From Larkinella insperata (GTDB lineage Bacteria > Bacteroidota > Bacteroidia > Cytophagales > Spirosomataceae), in NCBI RefSeq assembly GCF_026248825.1, contig NZ_CP110973.1:5229501-5293500 (forward strand): a stretch of DNA of 64,000 nucleotides. The letters are read 5' to 3'. The first letter of the stretch is position 1. Each line of letters opens with the position of its first letter. The notes beneath the pieces are model-generated. The model was not told where the DNA came from, made no database searches, and was given only the letters and a program-made list of their open reading frames with translations. The position numbers and the translations under genes were made by a program. Below are positions 33,602-42,132 of this stretch, in pieces.

Positions 33602-34677
33602 TGAGTCCACTAAGCGTTTCTACACCCGGCCGAATCTGTTTGTTCGGTGAACACCTGGATTACCTGGGCCTGCCGGTCATTGCCGCGGCCATCAACCGGC
33701 GCATCCGCATTACCGGCTCGCACCGCCCTGATAGCAAGGTCATCATCAATCTGCCGGACATTAACGAACGGGAAGAATTTGATCTGACGGGTTCGAGCCT
33801 GATTTACACCAAACCGCGCGATTATTTCCGGAGCAGTTACAATGTACTGGTCCGGCACGGCTACCGGTTTTCGAAAGGCGTGGAATGTGAGGTACGCGGT
33901 AACATTCCCATCAATTCCGGCACCTCCAGTTCGTCGGCCCTGGTGGCGTCGTGGCTGCACTTTCTAATGCGCCTGAGCGACCGTCCCCGGCTGCTGAGTC
34001 GGCAGGAAATCGGGCAACTGGCCAACGAAGCGGAAACCGCCGAATTTGGCGAACCGGGCGGCATGATGGACCATTATTCCACGGCCATCGGCGATGTAAT
34101 CTACCTGGAATCGGAGCCGAACATTGTTATTGAGGAACTGCGCCCGAAGCTGGGTGCGTTCGTGCTGGGCGATTCGCTGGAAGCTAAAGATACGCTGGAC
34201 ATTCTGGGACGGATTCGGTCGGGCGTCACCGGCATTGTCGAGAAAATTACGGCCGTTAACCCGGAGTTTTCGCTGCAAACGGCCGACGTGCTGGAAATTG
34301 ACGACTACCGGCCCTATTTATCCGGGGGCGAAAACACGCTGCTCGAAGGCACCATTTCCAACCGGGACATCCTGCGGGAAGCCCGGCAGGTGCTCGAAGC
34401 GGCCGATCTGGATCACATTCGCCTGGGCGATTTGCTGAACCGTCACCACGCCAACCTGCGGGACGCCCAACGGATCTCAACGCCCAAAATCGATCGGATG
34501 CTGGAAGCCGCCCTGAATGCCGGAGCCCTGGGCGGTAAAATCAACGGCTCGGGCGGGGGCGGCTGCATGTTTGCCTACGCTCCCGGCCATGCCGGAGCGG
34601 TTGCCGAAGCCATCGAGCGCCAGGGTGGCCAGGCCTACATCATTCGAATCGACGAAGGCACCAAGGTCGAAGAATAA
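33601..34677 (+). CDS. GHMP-family sugar kinase (galactokinase-like)
   Basis: A 358-residue kinase. The frame extends upstream inside the transporter, but ATG 33601 (MSPLSVSTPGRICLFGEHLD) is the natural start. GRICLFGEHLDYLGLPV parallels the substrate motif GRVNLIGEHTDY of galactokinase, with Leu in place of Thr. The ATP loop INSGTSSSSALVASW is near 102-116, and the third motif KINGSGGGGCMFAY near 310. Galactokinase, glucuronokinase and fucokinase share these motifs. Overlap with the transporter suggests it phosphorylates the imported sugar. Confidence 0.88.
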   Translation: MSPLSVSTPGRICLFGEHLDYLGLPVIAAAINRRIRITGSHRPDSKVIINLPDINEREEFDLTGSSLIYTKPRDYFRSSYNVLVRHGYRFSKGVECEVRGNIPINSGTSSSSALVASWLHFLMRLSDRPRLLSRQEIGQLANEAETAEFGEPGGMMDHYSTAIGDVIYLESEPNIVIEELRPKLGAFVLGDSLEAKDTLDILGRIRSGVTGIVEKITAVNPEFSLQTADVLEIDDYRPYLSGGENTLLEGTISNRDILREARQVLEAADLDHIRLGDLLNRHHANLRDAQRISTPKIDRMLEAALNAGALGGKINGSGGGGCMFAYAPGHAGAVAEAIERQGGQAYIIRIDEGTKVEE

Positions 34678-34711
34678 ACAATCCGCTGTTAATCAGCAGT
34701 TTTATCCATCC

Positions 34712-34758
34712 AGAACCCGCTTTCCGAAATTGAACATTTTCGGCAAAAAGCGGGTTCT
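34712..34758 (+). terminator. Hairpin after the sugar operon
   Basis: AGAACCCGCTTT (34712-34723) pairs with AAAGCGGGTTCT (34747-34758), and CCGAAA (34724-34729) pairs with TTTCGG (34738-34743). It lacks a long T run but lies between the kinase gene and the ispG promoter region. Confidence 0.7.
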
Positions 34759-34794
34759 ATTGTTAGCGTTAGCGGGGATAACGCGGGGGTTTTG

Positions 34795-34802
34795 TACCTT
34801 TG
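34795..34802 (+). promoter_or_regulatory. -7 promoter box of ispG
   Basis: TACCTTTG, an exact TAnnTTTG match, ends 27 bases before the ispG ATG. No TTG stands at 19-21 bases; the nearest similar bases are GTTAG around 34768. Confidence 0.5.
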
Positions 34803-34829
34803 TATTTCTTCCGCACACGCTGTTTAGCT

Positions 34830-36851
34830 ATGCTTGACTTCGCAACACCGTCTATCATTCCTTCCGCCGACAACCCGGCTTCCTATTGCAACTCGCTTAC
34901 TGAGTATTCCCGTCGCAAAACCATCACGGTTCCCATTGGTTCGGTTCCGCTGGGCTCCGATTATCCCATCCGGGTGCAGTCGATGACTACCGTCGATACG
35001 ATGGATACGCGGGGTTCGGTTGAGCAGACGATCCGCATGATCGAAGCGGGTTGTGAATACATCAGGATTACGGCGCCGAGCGTTAAGGAAGCCCAGAATC
35101 TGGAAAATATCCGCAAGGAACTGCGGGCCCGGGGCTACGATACCCCGCTCGTGGCCGATATTCACTTCACGCCCAATGCCGCCGAACTGGCCGCCCGGAT
35201 TGTCGAGAAAGTCCGGATCAACCCCGGCAACTACGCCGACCGCAAACGCTTCGAGGTAATTGATTACACGGATGCTTCGTATGCCGCCGAGTTGGAGCGG
35301 ATTCGGGATAAATTTCGGCCTCTGATTCGGATTTGTAAGGAATACGGCACCGCCATGCGCATCGGGACCAACCACGGTTCGCTCTCCGACCGGATTTTGA
35401 GCCGCTACGGTGATACGCCCCTGGGCATGGTGGAATCCGCCCTGGAGTTTCTGCGCATCTGTGAAGACGAAAAGTATTACCGCATCGTGCTGTCGATGAA
35501 ATCCAGCAACCCGCAGGTGATGGTGGAAGCCTACCGCCTGCTGGTCCACCGGCTGGATGCCGAAGGGCTCAAACCGTATCCCCTGCACCTGGGTGTAACC
35601 GAAGCCGGTGAGGCCGAGGATGGCCGGATCAAATCCGCCGTGGGCATCGGAACGCTGCTGGAAGACGGGCTGGGCGATACCGTCCGCGTTTCGCTGACCG
35701 AAGACCCGGAACTGGAAGCGCCCGTGGCGCAGGCCCTGATCGACCGCTACACCAAGCGGGCGGAGCACGCACCCATTCCGGCCATCAGCCAGTATCCCAT
35801 CGATCCCTTTCAGTATACCCGTCGGAAATCGCACGAAGTGGCCAATTTTGGCGGCATCAACGTACCACGCGTCATTGCTGATTACGCACAAATACCGGTG
35901 ACCGAGCACGAGCAATTGCGGTCGATCGGTCATTTTTACCTGCCCGTTCCCGATAAGTGGCGAATGAACGACCTGGGTGCTGATTATCTCTATACCGGCT
36001 CCCGCCCGGCGTCATTTATGTTGCCAAACGGTTTAAAGGAAATTCTGGATTACGAAACCTGGCTCACTACGGGCGATCCGGTTCACAAATTCCCCCTGCT
36101 GAGCACGGCTGCTTATCTGAACTTACGGCAAAAACCAGAAGCGCTCAACCCGACCCTCAATTTTGTGGAAACGCGATTGGGTGACTGGTCCGAAGAACTG
36201 GCGGTTGCCCTGGCTGCCGACCTAAACGTGGTGCTGGTGGTCCGGACGGAAAACCCCCACGCGCTGGCCGAACTTCGCCGGTTGTACGTTCATCTGATCA
36301 ACCATGACCTGACTTGCCCGGTCGTCACCCTGCGCAGCTTCCCAGACCGTCAGGGCGACATGCTGCAATTGTACGCGGCCACGGACCTCGGCGGTTTACT
36401 CGTTGACGGCCTGGGCGATGGCGTCTGGCTAGCCACGGACTTGCTGCCCGACCTGTCGGTTGAGGAGCGGCTGGCGACGGCCAGCCGGTACAATTCCATT
36501 GCGTTCGGTATTTTGCAGGCCGCCCGCACCCGAATGTCAAAAACCGAATACATTTCGTGCCCTTCCTGCGGTCGCACTCTTTTTGATCTGCAGGAAACCA
36601 CCGCCATGATTCGCAAACGAACCGATCACCTGAAAGGCATCAAAATCGGTATCATGGGCTGTATCGTCAACGGCCCGGGCGAAATGGCCGACGCCGATTA
36701 TGGGTACGTGGGAATCGGAAAAGATAAAATTTCGTTATACCGGGGGCAGCAGGTCGTTAAAAAATCGGTTCATGCCGACCACGCCGTTGATGAGTTGATC
36801 GAGCTGATTAAAGAAGACGGGCGCTGGAACGAACCCGAAGCCATTGACTAA
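34830..36851 (+). CDS. ispG: 4-hydroxy-3-methylbut-2-enyl-diphosphate synthase IspG, long form
   Basis: A 673-residue iron-sulfur enzyme, second to last in the MEP isoprenoid pathway. It has the TIM barrel (about 30-330: PIRVQSMTTVDTMDTRGSVEQ, ADIHFTPNAA, KVRINPGNYAD), a large inserted middle domain (about 340-560) and the C-terminal iron-sulfur domain with cysteines in YISCPSCGRT and GIMGCIVNGPGEMAD. The insert is the long form found in plants, Chlamydiae and Bacteroidota; E. coli IspG has 372 residues. ATG 34830 is chosen; a TTG at 34800 lies in the -7 box. Confidence 0.96.
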   Translation: MLDFATPSIIPSADNPASYCNSLTEYSRRKTITVPIGSVPLGSDYPIRVQSMTTVDTMDTRGSVEQTIRMIEAGCEYIRITAPSVKEAQNLENIRKELRARGYDTPLVADIHFTPNAAELAARIVEKVRINPGNYADRKRFEVIDYTDASYAAELERIRDKFRPLIRICKEYGTAMRIGTNHGSLSDRILSRYGDTPLGMVESALEFLRICEDEKYYRIVLSMKSSNPQVMVEAYRLLVHRLDAEGLKPYPLHLGVTEAGEAEDGRIKSAVGIGTLLEDGLGDTVRVSLTEDPELEAPVAQALIDRYTKRAEHAPIPAISQYPIDPFQYTRRKSHEVANFGGINVPRVIADYAQIPVTEHEQLRSIGHFYLPVPDKWRMNDLGADYLYTGSRPASFMLPNGLKEILDYETWLTTGDPVHKFPLLSTAAYLNLRQKPEALNPTLNFVETRLGDWSEELAVALAADLNVVLVVRTENPHALAELRRLYVHLINHDLTCPVVTLRSFPDRQGDMLQLYAATDLGGLLVDGLGDGVWLATDLLPDLSVEERLATASRYNSIAFGILQAARTRMSKTEYISCPSCGRTLFDLQETTAMIRKRTDHLKGIKIGIMGCIVNGPGEMADADYGYVGIGKDKISLYRGQQVVKKSVHADHAVDELIELIKEDGRWNEPEAID

Positions 36852-36855
36852 TTAA

Positions 36856-36950
36856 ACCTTAAAAATTAAGAGTTAGCAGCCAATCATCCGCTTTTTAAGT
36901 TCAGGATTTCCGGTTTAACTGTTAATTTTTAATTCATAACTTTTAACTCT
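36856..36950. repeat. Imperfect AT-rich inverted repeat related to the 3879 family
   Basis: TTAAAAATTAAGAGTTA (about 36860-36876) faces TAACTGTTAATTTTTAA (about 36917-36933) with one mismatch, and TAACTTTTAACTC follows. The loop differs from the two perfect copies, so this is a diverged or partial relative. Confidence 0.5.
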
Positions 36951-36952
36951 TT

Positions 36953-37141
36953 ATGTCCCGTATTGGAGATTATTTCAAACTGGGTGACGTGTTCCGGTAT
37001 TTTTACCAAGTGTTTCGAAAACCCGATCCCAGCCGCCCCACCAACGCGAACATCCGCATGATGCACGGGATCAACCGCATTTCTATCATCATGTTCCTGA
37101 TTTGCGTTATTGTCATGATTGTCAGAGCCATTCTTCGATGA
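36953..37141 (+). CDS. Small membrane protein, DUF6728-like
   Basis: A 62-residue protein, MSRIGDYFKLGDVFRYFYQV then a polar stretch and one C-terminal helix ISIIMFLICVIVMIVRAIL. It resembles the small Bacteroidota family DUF6728, but I recall it only by this pattern. The N-terminal part is cationic and aromatic and probably faces the cytoplasm. Stop TGA overlaps the next start (ATGA), so it is cotranslated with the YjbR gene. No function is known. Confidence 0.7.
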   Translation: MSRIGDYFKLGDVFRYFYQVFRKPDPSRPTNANIRMMHGINRISIIMFLICVIVMIVRAILR

Positions 37142-37491
37142 ACATTGAATCACTGCGGGAGTATTGCCTGAGTAAAACCAGCGCGACGGAATCCATGCCT
37201 TTTGGTGACGAAACGCTGGTCTTTAAAGTGGGTGGAAAAATCTTTGCCTTGACCTCGCTGGATACCGAGCCGCTGTCGGTTAATCTGAAATGCGATCCCG
37301 AGTATGCCGTTGAGCTTCGGGAGCAGTTCGATGCCGTGCAGCCCGGTTACCACATGAATAAAAAACACTGGAATACCGTTCTCATCAACAGTTCGATCCG
37401 GGAAAGTGACCTGAAAAACTGGATTGATCACTCCTACGAACTAATTGTAAAAAGTTTGCCGAAAGCCGCCCGTCAGGAACTCGGAAAATAG
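37138..37491 (+). CDS. MmcQ/YjbR family protein
   Basis: A 117-residue cytoplasmic protein of the MmcQ/YjbR family, whose CyaY-like fold has been suggested to bind DNA. Typical parts are LREYCLSKTSATESMPFGDETLVFKV, FALTSL, LKCDPE and GYHMNKKHWNTV. It starts at ATG 37138, overlapping the previous stop by four bases; the earlier in-frame start lies inside that gene. Full length. Confidence 0.9.
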   Translation: MNIESLREYCLSKTSATESMPFGDETLVFKVGGKIFALTSLDTEPLSVNLKCDPEYAVELREQFDAVQPGYHMNKKHWNTVLINSSIRESDLKNWIDHSYELIVKSLPKAARQELGK

Positions 37492-37556
37492 GCAAGCAGT
37501 TGGACAAACCGGTTTTTTCCGTTATTTTACAGTAGCTTTTTGAAAGGCTTCAGACT

Positions 37557-38105
37557 ATGGAAGTTGCGCTCATAGGAATTTGCTTTATCCTGTACCTGAC
37601 CATCCGGTATTTTGTCATTGATCACGATACCCAGGCAGACAAAGACCGAATTCGTTTTGCCCAGGGCATTCGGCTCGTCGACCTTCATCAGTACGACGAT
37701 GCCTTCAGCTATTTCGACGAAGCCGTCAAAGCGCACCCCAAATCCGCCATTGCCTTTGCCTACCGCGCCAAGTGCCATCTGCGCAACCAGAACGCGTATT
37801 CAGCCCTGTTTGATCTCACCAGCGCCTTGAGCCTGGACAATACCATTGCCGACGCGTATCTGGATAAGGGAATCGCGCTTTTCCAGCTTAATCTGTACGG
37901 CGAAGCGTTTAAGGAGTTCGACAAAGCCGTGTGGTACTTCCGGGGGCAGCAGCCCGACGCCATGCGCTGGCGGGCGCTCTCGCGCATGAAGCTCGAACAG
38001 TACAGCCAGGCTCAGAAAGACCTGATTCGCGCCATTGAACTGGGCGACGAAAACTCGGCCTACCTGCTGAAGCAACCCCCGTTTTCCGACGTCATTTACT
38101 CTTAA
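37557..38105 (+). CDS. Membrane-anchored TPR protein
   Basis: A 182-residue protein. Residues 1-20 (MEVALIGICFILYLTIRYFV) form an N-terminal anchor; the rest has about three to four TPR units (GIRLVDLHQYDDAFSYFDEAVKA, AIAFAYRAKCHLRNQN, ADAYLDKGIALFQLNLYGEAFKEFD). TPRs mediate protein contacts; the partner is unknown. It lies 65 bases after the YjbR gene and may belong to the same transcript. It is convergent with the thioredoxin-like gene, with a gap of only 10 bases. Confidence 0.8.
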   Translation: MEVALIGICFILYLTIRYFVIDHDTQADKDRIRFAQGIRLVDLHQYDDAFSYFDEAVKAHPKSAIAFAYRAKCHLRNQNAYSALFDLTSALSLDNTIADAYLDKGIALFQLNLYGEAFKEFDKAVWYFRGQQPDAMRWRALSRMKLEQYSQAQKDLIRAIELGDENSAYLLKQPPFSDVIYS

Positions 38106-38115
38106 TTGCCTTCGA

Positions 38116-39309
38116 TTATTTCATGCGGGCCAACTGGGCGGTATTGCGCCGGGTGTCTAGCTTGGCGGTTTTTGCCAGATCCATCGACTTCTGGGCCGCT
38201 TTTAAGCCTTCCCCCATTTTCCCGCCCCGCCGGTACACTTCGGCCAGTTCGTAATATAAATCGGCCTGCTCAGCGGGTGTTTTTGCCTGCGGAATGGCTT
38301 TGTTGGCCCAACGGGCTACCGTCGGTGCATCGCTGGCGTCCGGGCTTTTCCGATTGAACAACCGGATAACATACAGGTATTCAGGGGTCGAAAATTGGCT
38401 CTGGGCGATGTGGTCGTCCATGCGGGAAGCGGCTTTGGCGGTTTGCCCCGAGCGGAAATACGCGTTAACTTCCGGCAGCAGCGTGCGGTTGCTGGCGACC
38501 CTTCCTTCGATGCCGATCTGCTGAAGCTGGTTGCGAATGGTGATGATTTTGGCAGCCGGATACTGATTGCCCCGGCTGCTGTACAGGGAAGACATCAGAA
38601 TGTTTTCCGCCACTTGCTTGACCTGCTCGGCGCCGTGGGCTTTCACGTACGGATCCAGATGACTGATCAGGTGCTGAAACATCGGGTTGTCGACATCCAG
38701 AATCAGCCGTTGCAGCACGAGCCAGTTGGTGGGGCTGTTGTAGGTGCTGGCGTTTTGCCGGGATGCGTAGTCGTTCATCACCCGCATGTTGGTCACCGTA
38801 TCGCGCGTCACCCGGGCCAGCATGGCGTAGTCAATCAGAAAATTATCGGACCGTTCCCCCGCTTCGTAGCGTTTCCGCATGGCCGACGACCGCATGGTTG
38901 GGTTCAGGGCCGTCATCCCGTGCCGGATGACTTCGTCCGCCGTGTTGTTACTCATCGCCATGTGCATCATATTGCCCTGGCCGTCAAAGTAGAGAAACAA
39001 CGGCAGCGACGGCACAAAAAGGTGGTTCTTCTCCAGAAAGGCAGTGGCCTCCTTTGTACTGATATCAATTTTGGTGTTGACGAAGCGGCTGTTGTAATAC
39101 TTCCCGACCCGCGCGTCGGCAAATGTTGGAATAAAGCTCTGGCAAACGTGGCAGGTCGCCGAGTATACCTCAACAAAGACGGGTTTCTTGGTCTTGCGGG
39201 CCGCATCAAATACCGAGCTGAGAGTCCCCGAGCGGAACTGAACTCCCTGTGCTCCTGCCGCACCAATCGTCAGCCAAACAACAATCAAAAAGCAATGAAT
39301 TAGTTTCAT
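38116..39309 (-). CDS. Secreted thioredoxin-like protein with helical C-terminal region
   Basis: A 397-residue exported protein. Signal peptide MKLIHCFLIVVWLTIGAAGA; a thioredoxin fold (about 25-140) with VEVYSATCHVCQSF, the CxxC pair CHVC in an active site close to thioredoxin-like DUF255/DsbD-C types. The remaining 250 residues are alpha-helical with repeat-like ends (ADLYYELAEVYRRGGKMGEG), so a TPR-like scaffold. It probably acts in periplasmic thiol chemistry or folding. A nested hairpin lies in its 5' leader at 39337-39405. Confidence 0.82.
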   Translation of the reverse strand: MKLIHCFLIVVWLTIGAAGAQGVQFRSGTLSSVFDAARKTKKPVFVEVYSATCHVCQSFIPTFADARVGKYYNSRFVNTKIDISTKEATAFLEKNHLFVPSLPLFLYFDGQGNMMHMAMSNNTADEVIRHGMTALNPTMRSSAMRKRYEAGERSDNFLIDYAMLARVTRDTVTNMRVMNDYASRQNASTYNSPTNWLVLQRLILDVDNPMFQHLISHLDPYVKAHGAEQVKQVAENILMSSLYSSRGNQYPAAKIITIRNQLQQIGIEGRVASNRTLLPEVNAYFRSGQTAKAASRMDDHIAQSQFSTPEYLYVIRLFNRKSPDASDAPTVARWANKAIPQAKTPAEQADLYYELAEVYRRGGKMGEGLKAAQKSMDLAKTAKLDTRRNTAQLARMK

Positions 39310-39336
39310 ATCGACAAATTAAAGTAGATACATGAA

Positions 39337-39405
39337 GGGTGTATGCCAGTTAGTTAACGGTGGAACGTGCCATTCTAGCGTCCACCAACTATTCAGCATA
39401 CACCC
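39337..39405. other. Nested inverted repeats between gldC and the thioredoxin-like gene
   Basis: GGGTGTATGC (39337-39346) pairs with GCATACACCC (39396-39405). Inside, TAGTT (39351-39355) pairs with AACTA (39387-39391), and GGTGGA (39359-39364) pairs with TCCACC (39381-39386). The three stems are collinear and make one long arm. There is no T run on either side. It could be an RNA element in the leader of the downstream minus-strand gene or a terminator for gldC. Confidence 0.55.
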
Positions 39406-39424
39406 CTCTTAAACCGTAGAGCCC

Positions 39425-39790
39425 CTACGACTGCTCCGCCTGTTCGCGGTATTCCTGCTCTATTTTTTTGCTGAGCGACCGGCAAACGTTATCAATCTCG
39501 TCGGCCATTTTCTGGTCCCCCGTCGCGGTAACAATGGTGTCGGCCAGGCTACCGAGTACTTCCACGCAAAAACGCTTCATATCGGTAACGGGCATGTCTT
39601 TGGTCCACAGGTTGAGCCGCAGCGTTCCCTGGTTGTAATGATCCCAGATGGACACCACCACGGCTTTGGCATCGCTCAGCCCTTCATTCGGGTTATCGGT
39701 GGCATTCCAGAAAATCTTTTCCGGAATATTCTGGTCGTCTAGTTCAACCGAAAAGTTAATGTCTGATTTTTTCATTGCTTTCTTCTCCAT
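39425..39790 (-). CDS. gldC: Gliding motility protein GldC
   Basis: A 121-residue cytoplasmic protein matching GldC: KKSDINFSVELDDQNIPEKI, FWNATDNP, AKAVVVSIWDHYNQGTLRLNLWTKDM, then the helical end. GldC is needed for full gliding in Flavobacterium johnsoniae, in support of the GldABCD... system, though its precise step is unknown. Start ATG 39790 or ATG 39775 (MKKSDINF). Standard length. Confidence 0.9.
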   Translation of the reverse strand: MEKKAMKKSDINFSVELDDQNIPEKIFWNATDNPNEGLSDAKAVVVSIWDHYNQGTLRLNLWTKDMPVTDMKRFCVEVLGSLADTIVTATGDQKMADEIDNVCRSLSKKIEQEYREQAEQS

Positions 39791-39912
39791 AAATAAAAAC
39801 TCCGCTCATCCAACCGAAGCCGTCAGCGAACGGTTCCGGTTCTTGCGGAGTTTTTCGACTTCAAAGGTAAACATTTGTGGGTTTGCAATCCTACAGCCCC
39901 CCCAAATTCCGG

Positions 39913-40677
39913 TTACTGTTGACCAAACACTTTTTTCAGCAGGTCGTTTACGCGGGCGGCCGGGTTTTCCCGAATGCGAATTTCCTCCTGCTCAACCAGC
40001 GTGAAGATGCCGTCCGTGGCTTTCGTGGCCGCATAATTCGTCAGGTCGGGATCGATTTTTTTAGTGGCAATCGGCAGCTTATTGTACGTGCGAACCAGGT
40101 CGCCGTAGTAGCGGGTTGCGTTGTTTTTCTTCAAAGTGCTGTCGATGACCGGTGTAAAGGCGGCCATGAGCTGATCCGACGTGGTCCGTTTCAGGTACTG
40201 GGTGGCGGCATTTTTCTCTCCGCGCAGAATGCCGACGGCATCCTGAATGGTCATCGACGTCAGGGCGTTCAGGAAGATGGGCTTGGCTTCTTTGGCGGCA
40301 TCTTCCGCCGAGCGGTTTAGCGACAGGATAAACTGATCGACCTGCTTGCCCAGACCAATTTTGCGCAAAGCCGACTCCACTTTCTGCGCTTCGGGCGGCA
40401 TCAGAATCTTGATGAGCGCATTTTTATAATAACCGTCTTTGGCCGATGCCTGGTCGGACCCTTTGCTGATCCCGATTCGAAGGGCTTCTTTCAGACCGCT
40501 CGCAATTTCGCTGTTGGTCAGTGAGCCGCTGGTTGTCACCTCGCTAACTTTTTCCAGAATCTGACCAAATACCGTTTTCTTTTTGGGCTGTTCCGACTGG
40601 CTTGAGTCGGTCTGGGCGCTGGCAACCCCCGAAAAGGTGGTCAGGAGCAGGCCCAGGATTACCGTTTTTTTCATCAT
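39913..40677 (-). CDS. DUF4197 domain protein, exported
   Basis: A 254-residue protein with signal peptide (KKTVILGLLLTTFSGVASAQ). DUF4197 occupies the rest: LTNSEIASGLKEALRIGISKGSD, ALIKILMPPEAQKVE, FILSLNRSAEDAAKEAKPIF, ATDGIFTLVEQEE and the closing IRENPAARVNDLLKKVFG. The helical family is widespread in proteobacteria and Bacteroidota, periplasmic, of unknown function. Two ATG codons stand in a row at its start. It is separate from gldC by 122 bases. Confidence 0.9.
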   Translation of the reverse strand: MMKKTVILGLLLTTFSGVASAQTDSSQSEQPKKKTVFGQILEKVSEVTTSGSLTNSEIASGLKEALRIGISKGSDQASAKDGYYKNALIKILMPPEAQKVESALRKIGLGKQVDQFILSLNRSAEDAAKEAKPIFLNALTSMTIQDAVGILRGEKNAATQYLKRTTSDQLMAAFTPVIDSTLKKNNATRYYGDLVRTYNKLPIATKKIDPDLTNYAATKATDGIFTLVEQEEIRIRENPAARVNDLLKKVFGQQ

Positions 40678-40866
40678 AATTTCAGGTTGCTATGTAAGTT
40701 GTAACGCTGGCCGACCGGTGACCGACAAAAGAAAAATCGTTTTTTTACGTACTTTTGGCGCCAAACACCGCATTCGGTTGTTGTTCTGTCAATCGGCCTT
40801 TTTGATAAGACAGGAAATCTGGGTAAAAGTCAAAGGCCGAACCACAAAAATTCGTAATTCCTTTTC

Positions 40867-42120
40867 ATGAAACCCATTCTGGCCGAAGTCATAACGATTG
40901 GTGATGAAATTCTGTTTGGACAAATTACCGACACCAACACCCAATGGATCGGGGCCGAATTAACAAAGATAGGTATCCGGACGGTGCGCAAATCGTCGGT
41001 CGGCGACAACCGGGAAGCCATTTTAGATGTGCTGAACGAGGCCACTCAACGCGTCGACCTAGTTATTTTGACCGGGGGGCTGGGGCCAACCAAAGACGAC
41101 ATCACCAAAGTAACCCTTTGCGACTTTTTCAATACCACCCTCGAACGCAATCCCGAAGCGCTGGCGTTTGTGACGAAGTTTTTTGAAAGCCGCGGCCGTC
41201 AGATCACCGAAATTAACGCCCGCCAGGCCGATCTGCCCCTCAATTGCACCTACGTAGCCAACGACTGGGGAACGGCGCCGGGCATGTGGTTTCACGAAAA
41301 CGGAACGGTGTATGTGTCGCTGCCGGGCGTGCCCTTCGAAATGAAAAACCTGATGCAGTACCGGATTATCCCGATGCTGCAAAAGCATTTTGAAACGCCG
41401 GTCATTGTGCACAAAATGATCCGGACGGTGGGCATCGGGGAGTCGTTTCTGGCCGAAACCATCGCCGACTGGGAAAACAACCTGCCTGCACACATCAAAC
41501 TGGCTTATCTCCCCCATTTTGGCCAGGTTCGTCTCCGGCTGACCGGAACCGGCACCGACTCCATTCGCCTGAAAGAAGAGATAGACGCCCTGGTGCAGGC
41601 CGTTTTGCCCCTGATTCAGCCGTACGTCTTTGGCTACGACGACGACGAACTGGAAACCGTGGTGGCGAAACTGTTATCCGAAAAAAGCTGGATGCTGGCG
41701 ACGGCCGAGAGCTGCACGGGCGGCTTTGTGGCCAGCCAGATCACGAAATATTCCGGTTCCTCGGCTTATTTCGTCGGTGGCGTCGTGAGCTACAGCAACA
41801 CCGTTAAGGTTAGTCAGTTGGGCGTTAAACCCGAAACCATCAGCCAGTTTGGGGCCGTCAGCGAACAAACCGTGCGGGAAATGGCGGAGGGTGCGCGAAC
41901 GGTGCTGGGTGCGAACGTCGGCATTGCTACCAGCGGCATTGCCGGACCCAACGGCGGAACGCCCGAAAAGCCGGTTGGCACGATCTGGATTGCCTGCTCC
42001 ACCGAAAAGCAAACCGTCGCCCGGCTGCTCAAGCTCGGGCCTTTCCGGGAGCAAAACATCCAATTAACCAGTGTTTATGTCTTGAATCTCCTGCGGCAGA
42101 CGCTGCTGGACGAACTATAA
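40867..42120 (+). CDS. cinA: CinA: competence/damage-inducible protein with nicotinamide-nucleotide amidohydrolase domain
   Basis: A 417-residue two-domain protein. The N-terminal MoeA/MogA-like domain (AEVITIGDEILFGQITDTN, GGLGPTKDD, PGVPFEM) has ADP-ribose pyrophosphatase activity in characterised members; the C-terminal PncC domain (from about 260: AESCTGGFVASQITKYSGSSAYF, SGIAGPNGG, KPVGTIWIA) deamidates nicotinamide mononucleotide to recycle NAD. A TACTTTTG -7 box is at 40750-40757. The E2 gene follows after 12 bases, so the two may be cotranscribed. Confidence 0.95.
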   Translation: MKPILAEVITIGDEILFGQITDTNTQWIGAELTKIGIRTVRKSSVGDNREAILDVLNEATQRVDLVILTGGLGPTKDDITKVTLCDFFNTTLERNPEALAFVTKFFESRGRQITEINARQADLPLNCTYVANDWGTAPGMWFHENGTVYVSLPGVPFEMKNLMQYRIIPMLQKHFETPVIVHKMIRTVGIGESFLAETIADWENNLPAHIKLAYLPHFGQVRLRLTGTGTDSIRLKEEIDALVQAVLPLIQPYVFGYDDDELETVVAKLLSEKSWMLATAESCTGGFVASQITKYSGSSAYFVGGVVSYSNTVKVSQLGVKPETISQFGAVSEQTVREMAEGARTVLGANVGIATSGIAGPNGGTPEKPVGTIWIACSTEKQTVARLLKLGPFREQNIQLTSVYVLNLLRQTLLDEL

Positions 42121-42132
42121 AACCACCCATCA

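Noticed and set aside
34824..35933. Minus-strand open frame of 369 codons
   Set aside because: Shadow of ispG.
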